Positions 1 through 9,925 of a DNA stretch of 64,000 nucleotides are shown in pieces; the stretch's first letter is position 1; every line of letters starts with the position of its first letter. Made by a program: the position numbers and the translations under genes. The notes under the pieces were generated by a model that made no database searches, was not told where the DNA came from, and saw only the letters and a list, made by a program, of their open reading frames with translations. The DNA lies in the NCBI GenBank assembly GCA_003008705.1, contig PDUO01000024.1, forward strand, positions 2,831-66,830, written 5' to 3'. Source of the stretch: Pezicula radicicola. Lineage: Eukaryota > Ascomycota > Leotiomycetes > Helotiales > Dermateaceae.

Positions 1-3000
1 GTACTAGTATATATACCTTATATACTAGAGAAGTCCTTTCGAGAAGAAGAGTAAGGATTATCTATACTATATAAATCAGGGAGTATAGGTCTTATAAAAG
101 TAGATATTATAGATGATTAGAAAAGTAGAAGTAAAACTTTAGAGAGTACTTATAATATTTATATTATAATCTAGCTTAATTTAATAAGTATCCTCTATAT
201 ATACTACCAATAAATTCTAGCCTATATATAATATAAATACTAAAATGAGGGTCCCTCCTACTACTAGTAGAATATCTAGTATATAGATTTTATTAATAAT
301 TCTTTTGAATTATCTATATAAGATATCCTTGAAGTCTTTAAGGATAAGTCTAATCTATAATCGTACCCTTCGTACTATATCTCTCAGATAAGTATAACTC
401 AAGGAATATATATATACTATCTCTAGTATACTAATAAGTAAAGTTATAATTATATAGAGATAATTATAAAATAAGTACCTCAATATCAATAACCAGGAGT
501 AGATTACTCTCAGGGTAAACTCTCACCAATACTCCTATACCTCGTCTAAAGTAATAATTCAAGTAAGTATCTATAAATATCTATATATCCTTATTATTGA
601 AGGTAGTAATTATATTAGTAGTGAGTTGAGATATAATAACTTAAGGAAGGGATATATTAAAGGAAGAGTATAGTATAAAGTAAGATATATTATTTTANNA
701 AGATTATACTAAAGATAANTTAATATTTTAATATATTTAGGAGATAGAGGTTAGAAGAAGAAGATAGGGTATTTATACCCTTATTTCAATTACTAGGGTA
801 GTTTAATTACTTAACTATATCTAATTCTTTGACTTTAGTTATTTAAGTAGTAACTACTATATTCTATATTAATATATAAAGGTATTTATAGTTACTTTAT
901 AATAAAGAAAAGTTACTAGTATTGGAATAATAGTTTATTTCAACTATATCTATATAGTTATATAGTAGTCTATACTTTATTTTAGGGTAGAGTATAACTT
1001 CGTATATTATAGATAGAATAGAAGAATATAAATAATTCAATACAATAAATAGACTATAGTAATACAGAGATATTACTATTTAGTATATATATACTATTGA
1101 ACTACGTCCCCTAGTTCGACTAATACTTTCTTAACTAATTACTAGTAACTTCTAATATATTTAAATAATAGTTATAAGTAGATTTATCTATATATAGAAC
1201 TATAAAGTAATACTAAGGAGCTAGTCTTATTAATTATATAGTCTAACTACTTAAGATTACTCTACTTATATAGACTATATATAATATAAGGTAAGTTAAT
1301 TACTATAAATAAGAAAGAGTTAATTATAAAAGTTATTAATATTAGAACTTATAAGGTTATCTAGTATCTAAAGACTAAGTTAGTTAAGAAATATATTATT
1401 ATATATATAGTATATCCTTTTAATAGTATCTTTATTTTTATATATAGTATTAAACTACTAGAACTATATCTTATATAACTTTAGTACCTAGATTATAAGT
1501 ATTTAAAAATAAAGTATACTATCCTTAAAAATAATAATTATACCTTAATAATAGACCTAATTAATAATATCTAATATTAAGCTTTAAGTAATATAAATAC
1601 TAATACTTTAGTCTTTACTAGTATAAGTAAAGGTATTAATAATATTATAAAGGTTAAGCTTAATAGAAAGGTTATATATTAATTAATTAAGATTAATAGA
1701 AGAAAGTTTAAAATAATATATAATAACTATAGTTATTAGATTTTATATAGAAGCTATATAACTAAGATACTTATTATACTTAGTATCTTTAAAATTAATA
1801 TTATTATAGATAAAGACTAACTAGAGATAAGTATTATACTCTTTTAAAGTAATCTATATATAAATATATATATTAGTTATAACTTTTAAATATAAACTAA
1901 ACTCTTTTAAACTCTCTTAAACTTCTAGATTAATTAAAGGTACTTATTTAGAATTATATATATACTTACTTAAGTAGTTTCTATAATTTTTTAAATCTAA
2001 CTATTTATCTTAGTATAACTATAGTATATACTAAGATCTAATAAAACCTTAAGAATATAATACTTTATACTAGATTCTAATAGATATATATTTATTATTA
2101 AAGAGAAGAATATAAACTATCTTTAAGCTTAGTTTAAAAAAACTATACTTATTACTATAAATAGATACTTTAATATTATATTATCTTATACCTTACTATT
2201 ATAAATAAGCTAGTAAGAGTATTAATTCTATATTAATTTATTAAATAAAGTATACTATATAAATATAATCTACTAAGTATATATAAAGATAATATTATAA
2301 TCTAGACTACTTAAATTAACTATATAATTAAACTAATTAAAATATAATATTTAGATAAAATAATAAAGCTTCTTTTATATCTTCTTATATATAAGTAATT
2401 TACTATAGAAAGTTTAAATATCTAGAGTTTTTAAAATTATAATAAGAATCTATTATTATTAGAAATATATATATTATTACTTTATACTCTTAATAATTAT
2501 ATTATTTTTCTTAACCTAGATATATAAAAGCTTTATAAATAACTATTTAATTTTTTATAATATATTAACTACTTCTTATAACTTTTACTTTCTATTTATA
2601 TATACTTATATTATATAATAGACCTCTCTATTATTCTTTTTATTATTATTATTCTTCTTATCCTCCTTATTATTATTATCCTCTTTATCTTCCTTATTCT
2701 TCTTATTATCCTTATCCTTAATACTCTAATTTATCTTATTATTAATACTTTATTTTATCTTATTTAATATATTATTATACTTAATAATAAGAATTAATAA
2801 ACTAGAATAAAGAGAAGGAGTCTATAAGAGAATTAAAAAAAAACTTAAAGACTTTATAAAAGTTTATAAAAGACTTAATAAAGAGTTTAAAAACTTTATA
2901 AAAGTTTATAAAAGACTTAATAAAGAGTTTAAAAACTTTATAAAAGTTTATAAGAGACTTAGTAAAGAGTTTAAACTTACTATATATACTATATTAACTA

Positions 3001-3300
3001 TAGTCTAGTAATTATAATATAAAGATAGTATAGTAGATTAATTATATAAATTAAGATAAGGGCTTTTAATTAAGTTTATAATTAGAATATTTAAAGATAG
3101 TTAAAGATTAAAAGTATATTATTAAAGTAAGGGTAGCTAGCTTCTAATAAATCAACTATAATTATAATAAAAGTATACTATTATAGCTTAGATACCCTAG
3201 GGTAAAAAGCTATCCTTGCCCTCTAATTAGTTAGGGAGTTTATAGGAGTTATAAAATCTCGCTTACGTATTTAGCCTTGTTTTTCGCCTTTTTAGCCCTA
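1..3300. repeat. AT-rich, gene-free block, probable RIP-degraded transposon relic
   Basis: This block is dominated by TA-rich sequence with very few C or G runs, and stop codons fill all frames; no ORF of 60 codons occurs before 3381. Base composition returns to normal within about 100-200 bp near 3200-3300. Such islands in Pezizomycotina are usually repeats mutated by repeat-induced point mutation (CpA to TpA). That origin is inference: no transposase or reverse transcriptase can be read. Undetermined bases (N) stand at 698-699 and 719. A pyrimidine-rich TTATTATTCTT-type microsatellite lies at about 2636-2730. Confidence 0.7.
2851..2975. repeat. 42-bp tandem repeat, three copies
   Basis: Copies begin at 2851, 2893 and 2935, exactly 42 bp apart. 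Each starts ACTTTATAAAAGTTTATAAA and ends in AAAGAGTTTAA. Copies 1 and 2 are nearly identical and copy 3 differs at a few positions. The repeat lies inside the AT-rich block, with no coding potential around it. Confidence 0.85.
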
Positions 3301-3616
3301 TAGCGTCTAATTACTGAGATAACTTAATCACAACTCTAAGTAACTTCTCGTCCATTCCTACACATAAAATCAACAACCAATTGAATAACACTAGAATCCA
3401 ATTCTTTTTGATTCAAAACTTTCCCCCTATTCACAACCTAACACGGCATAACACTAACTCACAACCAAATTGTCTTAATGATTCACCCCACTCCCTCCCC
3501 AACTATAAACCAAACTCAACTCATCCTTCCTCCCCCCTTCCTCCCTTTCCTCTCCTCATCCTAGAACAATAAGAAGCAAGAAGCAAGCAATAAGAAACGA
3601 GCAACAAGGAACTACA

Positions 3617-4009
3617 ATGATTGCCATTAACAATCACAACCACAACGAGGAAAGTGACCAAGAGGATTCAAAGATTCCTCGTCTTACTTGCACTGTACCT
3701 CCTCCTTGCTCTTTTGATTCTACTAGAACGGTATCTAAACCCACTACTACCACAGTTTCTACCTCTGCTTCTCATTTTCCAGAAGCCTCAACAGCAACCT
3801 CGAGCGGAACAGAAAACGAAACGAAGAACGAAAATGCTACTACATCTAATATGCAAACATCTAAGAAATATGAGCCAGTACTAAGACCAGGTGGTAGTAG
3901 TGGTGCGAAAAAGGAGTTTGAGTGTCAGGATGGGTCTTGTTATATGGGGGATGAAGAGGGAACCCGCGAAATATATCCACGATGTAGACGTGGAGAATGG
4001 GATGATTGA
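3617..4009 (+). CDS. hypothetical small protein (doubtful model)
   Basis: This is a 130-codon ORF starting at ATG 3617 just outside the AT-rich block. The product is rich in Ser, Thr and Asn with a cysteine-containing acidic tail (ECQDGSCYMGDEEG). I do not recognise it. The +1 frame is open from about 3892 to a stop at 4062-4064 and reads more like ordinary protein there (contains DVDVENGMIEDLTWSVGGKL). Just before it, TACTAAGACCAG at 3881-3892 looks like a branch point plus acceptor. The true gene may therefore have an intron and another C-terminus, or may be a broken remnant. Confidence 0.35.
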   Translation: MIAINNHNHNEESDQEDSKIPRLTCTVPPPCSFDSTRTVSKPTTTTVSTSASHFPEASTATSSGTENETKNENATTSNMQTSKKYEPVLRPGGSSGAKKEFECQDGSCYMGDEEGTREIYPRCRRGEWDD

Positions 4010-5808
4010 AGACTTGACTTGGTCAGTGGGAGGAAAATTGGCTGAGAGGATTTTGTTGATATAAGATAGGTACATATGTATTATTAGGGTTTAATTGAAG
4101 GCAAGGTTTTTCTTCTTCTCTTTCTTTTTGGAAATTGGTTGACTGTGTGATTGGGGAATGAGAGGGTTTTACTTCATTGTATGATTTTATGTCTTAATAG
4201 TAGTATGGTGACATTGTTATTTTCGAACTAAATTGAAAGATTATATTGATGTAAGTAGAAAACACATCTTTCTATTGATACGCTTATATGCAATTTGAAT
4301 ACTCCTCGCAGTTTTCTTTCCTTCATTATTCTTATACTCTAACATTCTCTTAACTTGTGGATCATTAACTTGAAGGGTCCCATAGTATCTGAAGTGCTAT
4401 GTTTGCCATTAATGGTCTCCAAAATCAAGACTTTGATGCTTAACTGAACTTTCCTTTGGGCGGCAAGTGTTGTTCCTTTCTGAAACTTCTGAAACTTCGA
4501 AAATTGAAGGATAGGAGATCTTTCCCATGGACTTATTTGCCGGGTTGTCGAAATGTCAGTTACTCTGTCTGTATTTCTTGCATTAGGAAGCAATTAATAC
4601 ATTGTTCTCAAGCCTGTGTAATTAGCATGCTAGCTAAAGAAACAATCCCATGGAAGTCCCGAAATATATATAGAAACTAAGCGATCCCCTCCGTCACTCC
4701 CATCTCAGCAACTGATGTCGATAGTAAACGTAATCCCAACCTGTCTTCTAGTTTTGCGCGAGTAGCAGAATTAGTGGCAAGAGAGAGAACCATGCTGCCT
4801 AGATCAGAAGATAACAGCAATACTCCGCTAATAAATATCAGTAAAGGAGTCTATACTAAGACTGTGTACCGCGTATATACATCCTTCTGCGTCTAAAAAT
4901 TTCTCTAGAAGATGCTTAGACATCCTAATCTTGAATATTAATTTATAGTTTTTACAAGACACCTTGTAATCACCGAGGCAACAAATTAAAACGAATACAA
5001 TAAAACTTGATTATACCATACAGACTTTAAAGATACTTTTTACATGCATTAAACTGACAGAGTAACTCGTGGAGTATATAACAAGGTGATCTTATTATCA
5101 GAAATCAGCGTGTAGTTGGTGCTTCGTGAGCTATATGTAGACAAGACGGCGCTGGCGCTAACCAACAAGTAGTTAAAGTAGCTTTTCCAAGAAGGCAAGT
5201 GTTGAGTTATCTAAGTGAAATAGAACTAGCGCAAATTCTCGAGATAGAGCGGTAGCTTTAGTTGCTGTCTTGGAGGTATTCTTATATCAAGTTTCGATGA
5301 GAAGCACTTGGAACTTAAAAGTCTCTCCCCAATCGCTAGTACGCAATTGCCTTACTCATTTGAAGACAACTTCTCGACTTGTCATATTTGATATATTTTG
5401 GCTGAGGCTGTTGTGGGGAAAACACTGCAGGGACTTTCGAGGATAATGGTACGGTGATAGTGGCCAGGATAGTGGCGCGCTGGGTATGCCATGTCCAGAC
5501 TCCGAGTAACATAAACCGAAATAAGAGAGAACCCGGATCCTTTGTAGGCATCCATTCCAACAGTATTAGAACTTGAAGGCGGCTTCGAAGCTCTTTGTGT
5601 GTAATTTCCCAAGATTGTCGTTGACTTTAAGAACGGCAGGGGTATAGAGTTCTATTTAGGAGGGCCACGTGATATCGCGCCAGTCTTCTCATTCACCACG
5701 CGTTATCAGCACGGTTGAACTTCCAACAACCAACAACCAAGTCTAGTACCCACCCACAACCTCTTGAACAAGTCTACGGACTTATGCGGACCAAAGATAC
5801 AGCTAAAA
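4010..5808. other. intergenic, no gene recognised
   Basis: Only short ORFs on both strands occur here, without family motifs or splice structure. The last ~150 bp form the promoter of the WSS1-like gene and include a CACGTGATATC box at 5666-5676. Confidence 0.6.
5666..5676 (+). promoter_or_regulatory. CACGTGATATC box upstream of WSS1
   Basis: The 11-mer CACGTGATATC starts 143 bp before the WSS1 start codon. The same 11-mer occurs 103 bp before KEL3 (13023-13033). It contains a CACGTG E-box, the core bound by Cbf1-type bHLH factors. A regulatory role is inference. Confidence 0.4.
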
Positions 5809-7352
5809 ATGCCTTTGGGCTATGAACGGATCAACGAGAGGCGGTCGTCGCCCAACAAAAATGTCGTTTTCATCAAACCACGGAGTGGTCCCGATGAAGC
5901 CACCTCCAAAGACTTCCTCGAACGAATAGCAGCTCAATGTCTACCAGTTATGAATAAACATCACCTTGCTGTGGTCTCGTTAGAAGAATACGAGCCAAAC
6001 TTGGAGTTCTGGGGGTGTGTTCACTCTTTCCAAAACCGCAACGCTACTGTTAAATACTAATAACAGGTCGCAGACGCAATTTCAATGCGGGAGAAGTGAT
6101 CCAGCTCGTCTTAAAGTCGCCCACCACCGGCCGCTGGCTGCCTTTCAAGTTTGTTCAAATGGTTATGATGCACGAATTGGCACATTGTAAGCAGATGAAC
6201 CACTCTGGAGCCTTCTGGAAGGTCAGAAATGAATACTCTGCTGAGATGAAGGCTTTGTGGGATAAAGGCTACACAGGTGATGGGCTCTGGGGCCGTGGCA
6301 TACTTTTAGAGAATGGAGCATTTGCACAGGAAGAACTTGCGGAAGGAGAGGTGCTTCCTGAGCACATGTGTGGAGGTACATTCAGATCGCGAGGCGGAAG
6401 AAAGAGAAAACTGAAGCCGAAGATTACATACAAGGAAAGACAAGAGCGGCGGATCAAGAAGAAATTTGGAACCAATGGCCAGACACTGGGAGGGGACGAT
6501 GAAGTAAAAGTTAAACTCGAGAAAGGAAAAAAGCCCGCAGGTAAACCGAGAGTTGCCGGTAGTGCTCGAGGAAGAGAATTACGTGCAGCGGCAGCTTTGG
6601 CAAGGTTCGAGGTCAAAAACGAGGAGCCTGAAATTAAGGACGAAGATTTGGTCACAGATAGCGAGACCGAAAGCGATGATGATAATGTGCTGATCAAGAC
6701 AGAACCGAATGATGCTGTTGATATCAATGGAAAGAAGCTTTTGGACGCATCAGGACGGAGCATGGTCAAAGTCTGCGAGAACGAGGACGAAGATGACACC
6801 AATGCCCAAAACGAACTGTCTGAACTGCAAAATATCAATGGCAATGCACGCAAAAATAGTATATCAAAACCATCTAAGAAAAGCAAGTCGTCAAATGCAT
6901 TATCGAGTGCACCAAAGCAAACCTCACCTTTCGGGCCAAAGAGCAGGAACATGCAATCGACTATCAAAAAAGAACAAGCTAAAGATAATTTAACACTTAG
7001 CAAGGGTAGTGATAAACACCATGGCAGAGAAAGCAAGGCGGCAGTGAGGCTAGACAACCCCACACAGGCGCAAAAGTCAGAGAATGGGGGAAGTTCTGTG
7101 GTTGAAAAGAGAAAAGAGATACAACCAAAGAGTGCAACAACACTACAATCGAGCAATGAAGGAACTTGCATCGTATGCTCTGTTGCCAACGACCCAATGG
7201 CGCTTACTTGTGGTGTCTGTTTAAATGTTCTTCGTTCAGATTTTGTTCCCGGTTCGTGGCGATGTAAGAGTGCTTCATGTAAAGATTCTTCTTTTGTCAA
7301 TGCAGGCGATTATGGGGTTTGTCAGGTTTGCGGTGCCAGGAAGAGCTCCTAA
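5809..7352 (+). CDS. WSS1: WSS1-like DNA-dependent metalloprotease (WLM domain)
   Basis: Exons 5809-6014 and 6074-7352 are joined by a 59-nt intron (GTGTGT...GCAG), giving 494 aa. The join restores the family motif FWGRNFNAGEVIQLVLK. Residues 102-112 are HELAHCKQMNH, the HExxH-x5-H zinc site of WLM proteases. Residues ~432-494 hold paired CxxC motifs (CIVC, CGVC, CQVC), a RanBP2-type finger region, and the middle is charged and disordered. WSS1/SPRTN proteases degrade proteins cross-linked to DNA, with SUMO and Cdc48 as partners in yeast. ATG 5809 was chosen because the frame upstream has no other ATG and the conserved MPLGYERINE start follows. Family assignment is firm; the function here is by homology. 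Confidence 0.93.
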
Positions 7353-8407
7353 TGGCACTGGGGTTTGTGGGAGTACAGGATGGGAGGCACGGGGTCTTGG
7401 TATGGCATGTTCGTTGATTTGATACCCAGGTTTCGCGTAGAGCTTGGGCTCGGGCTTGAGCACTAAACGAGCAGCATAAGTACGCAATTTAGTCGCCTTC
7501 CTTTAATCGCTATGAGCGTGAAGAGCACAGGGAAAACTGTAAGTTAGCGAGTCGAGGGCTAGATGTAGTACTGCAAGTGATGTTGCAGACCTTTGACCTT
7601 GATATTTCAAGACATTAATACTACAACACTTACCATTCAGCTCATGATAGCCAGCAGCATCTGCACAAGCATGAGCACGAAAACCAGTTGATGCTCGAGA
7701 ACATGAACCCACTCTTTATCTACAAAAAAAGATCTTGTTAATATCGTCGCAGCTTTTTCGTCCGATGTTATTTGAATGGCCCGTGGCCTGTCGGATTTTC
7801 AGACCTGGTGCGAGAGTTGTTTGGGTGGGGTTTCAGTTCCACCGGAAAAGAGGCGGGAACCCCAGAATGGATGTCATTTTCAGGGGGTTAAACCCTTAAG
7901 CGACGATTTTCCAGATCTCTCAGCCGTGAGTTCGTAAGAGTTGGGACGACAACAATCATTGCCCGAAAATCCGAAAGGTGTGGTTGAGCGTTGTATGATC
8001 GGCTGGCTTGAAATAGGACCGCGTTGCAAATCACGGGTAAATTGTTGATGAGGTTGTCACTTTTTGGTTTGAGATTGATCATGTCGGTGTTTAGCGCTGG
8101 GGGTTCTACTAAGTACGAAAGGTACATCTCTCGTGTCAAGTCTCTTTTTGTTACCTTTTCCTCTACCTTCCTACTTACCTTCTCTTCAGCTATAGATCTG
8201 TGATCATTGCCATTCATTCATTTGCTCGCTATTACATTCGTTTATCCATATACATACATTCTACTTCTTAGGCTTGACGCCAACTTACCATTTATACAGC
8301 AACACTTCTTTCACCCTTCATCACTTAACTTAGTTATCAATTCGAAGAACTTCTCACCAGTTTACAAAAGTCCTGTTATTATTACCAACAACAGCCACCC
8401 ACTCACA
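7353..8407. other. intergenic; promoter and leader of the secreted-protein gene
   Basis: No convincing gene is present. Minus-strand ORFs at 7503-7712 and 7888-8217 have no family motif; the first contains a donor-like GTAAGT, but no complete gene could be built. From about 8200 the plus strand is C/T- and A-rich, as in fungal 5' leaders. Confidence 0.55.
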
Positions 8408-8947
8408 ATGTATACCACCAACATCCTCACACTCCTCCTTGCGGCCTCGGCATCCGTCCTCGCCTACCCATCCCCATTCCTCCTCGTCAGCCAGGACCAC
8501 TTCGAAGTCCTCGCTATGCGAGCCTCTACAAACGTAGACCCAAGTGCCGTAACAGGAACAACCTGTATCGATCCCTCAGCGTAAGTCCTTCCCACACCAA
8601 ATCAAACCCCCAACACCCTCCAACGCCCCAAAATAACTAACAAACCCCTCCCTCACAGAAACATAGTCTTCCACGACCAAAACGTAGCCGAACTGGCAAT
8701 CTGCGGCGGCATAGCAGGCGCAATAACCAAATGTGGAGGAGCTCCCGAATCAACAGTTGGAGCCAGCGGAACTGCTAAATTTACCTTGAATGCTACGACT
8801 AGTGGTGCTACTATCAATGTTAGTAAAGGGAGGTGGGAAGGTTGTGTTAGAGCTGCTGTTGCTGTTTGTCCTACGGGGACTTTTTCGAGTACTTGTGTTG
8901 GGGGAGCTAGTTCTGGGAATGTTGCTTTTACGCTGGATGCTCAGTAG
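8408..8947 (+). CDS. small secreted cysteine-containing protein
   Basis: Exons 8408-8580 and 8659-8947 are joined by a 78-nt intron (GTAAGT...CACAG), giving 153 aa. The N-terminus MYTTNILTLLLAASASVLA is a typical secretion signal with likely cleavage after Ala 19. The mature chain is about 134 aa with six Cys (one in exon 1 near TTCID, then CGG, KCGG, GCV, VCP, TCV), enough for three disulphides, and is rich in Gly, Ala, Ser and Thr. There is no membrane anchor. I do not recognise the family. Size and cysteine pattern fit cell-surface or host-interaction proteins of fungi, but no such role is shown. The coding strand switches from C-rich (exon 1) to G/T-rich (end of exon 2 and 3' flank). Confidence 0.8.
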
Positions 8948-9418
8948 TGGGGTGGGTATTTTGATGTGGACGGGAGGGCAGGTTTTGGGGGTTATTCTGA
9001 GGTGGAGGTGTGGTTTGGAGAGGGGAAAGGAGGTAGTTTGTTGTTGTGTGGTGGTTCTTTTGGGTGTTGGGGGTTTTATTCAAGGAGTGGACTGCATTGG
9101 AATAGACGGGTTGTGCTAGAATATGTCGACCTAATCTCCGATCAAATGACACTTCTTGACTAAGTCAAAAATAAATGTAAACCCATGGATTTGGCCAATA
9201 ACTCCATTGATTCATATTTCAAGCATAAGCTTTGATTTTTTAGACTTTATAAATGGTGGTGCCTAGTTTCTTCGACGTATACTAAGACCACTTCAGGCGT
9301 GGCCAACGCTCGTCAAAAGCATCGCTTTTCGCAAGGCACTTTTAGATTCTTGACGCGTTAGCTAATGCCTTTAAAATCCAAAACAATAGGTTTGTATTTC
9401 AACAAACAGAACAAACAA
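8948..9418. other. intergenic, G-rich 3' flank then plain sequence
   Basis: 8948-9090 is strikingly G/T-rich on the plus strand (runs of GGGG and GGTGG) and is probably the 3' UTR of the secreted-protein gene. The remainder shows nothing recognisable before the tRNA. Confidence 0.55.
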
Positions 9419-9515
9419 GGAGAGCTGGAGCAGTGGTAAGCTCGTTTCTCTCGCACCGCAGTATAATGTGGATGCTATATTGGAAAGGTCATGAGTTCGA
9501 ATCTCATGTTCTCCA
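9419..9515 (+). tRNA. tRNA with anticodon CGC (Ala by anticodon), 25-nt intron
   Basis: The full cloverleaf can be drawn: acceptor stem GGAGAGC/GTTCTCC (7 pairs, one G-T) with discriminator A 9515; D stem GAGC/GCTC; anticodon stem TTTCT/GGAAA; T arm ATGAG-TTCGAAT-CTCAT. The loop is C-T-CGC-A, then an intron at 9456-9480, then T. The intron sits at the canonical place after position 37 and contains TGTG, which can pair with CGCA of the anticodon loop. CGC reads GCG (Ala). However, the acceptor has A3:U70 rather than the G3:U70 pair recognised by alanyl-tRNA synthetase, and the A box is imperfect. The charged amino acid, or whether the gene works, is therefore uncertain. Confidence 0.78.
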
Positions 9516-9525
9516 TTCATGTTTC

Positions 9526-9530
9526 TTTTT
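9526..9530 (+). terminator. Pol III terminator of the tRNA
   Basis: A TTTTT run lies 11 nt after the tRNA 3' end, the usual RNA polymerase III stop signal. Confidence 0.7.
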
Positions 9531-9664
9531 GAGACTTTTGTATTTAGAATCGGGGTTTCGTTTTTGCAATTTATATGTAGCAAGGAAGTAGAAATGGGCC
9601 TTTTTCCTTCCCCCCCCGCAAAGGCTATAAGTTGGCTTTGAGTTGTAGGTACTGTTATGTGGGA

Positions 9665-9765
9665 ACCTGATTTGAATTTGAGTAGCTTACTTGGTGGGAG
9701 TAACCTACTTATTTGACTAACCTCCTTATTTAAGCAGCCTACTTAATTCAGCTATTTCACTTATA
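9665..9765 (-). repeat. 18-nt-unit dispersed repeat, copy 1 (degenerate)
   Basis: This block holds about five degenerate units in the orientation ACTT...GAGTAACCT (for example GAGTAGCTTACTTGG, AGTAACCTACTTATTTGAC, CAGCCTACTTAATTCAGC), part of the family described for 53523-53661. Clear terminal inverted repeats are not visible. It lies in the gap between the tRNA and the 3' end of the iminopeptidase gene; the rest of that gap shows nothing else. Confidence 0.6.
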
Positions 9766-9925
9766 GCCTGTAGGTATTCATTCTCTTTCACAAAACACTG
9801 ACTTGATTTGAATCGTGGGAACCATTAACTTGGTTTGCATTATGTGAGCTGAGTTGAGTTAAGCTACCACTAACTACCGTGTGGATTTCTATTCATATCT
9901 CTATTCACATCTATTAACACCCCTC

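Noticed and set aside
6269..7300. 343-codon ORF on the minus strand
   Set aside because: It lies wholly antisense to WSS1 exon 2, is Ser/Leu-rich low complexity as expected from the complement of a charged region, and has no start context or family motif.
7503..7712. Minus-strand ORF with a donor-like GTAAGT inside
   Set aside because: A possible short exon pair could be drawn, but there is no start codon, no upstream exon and no recognisable family.
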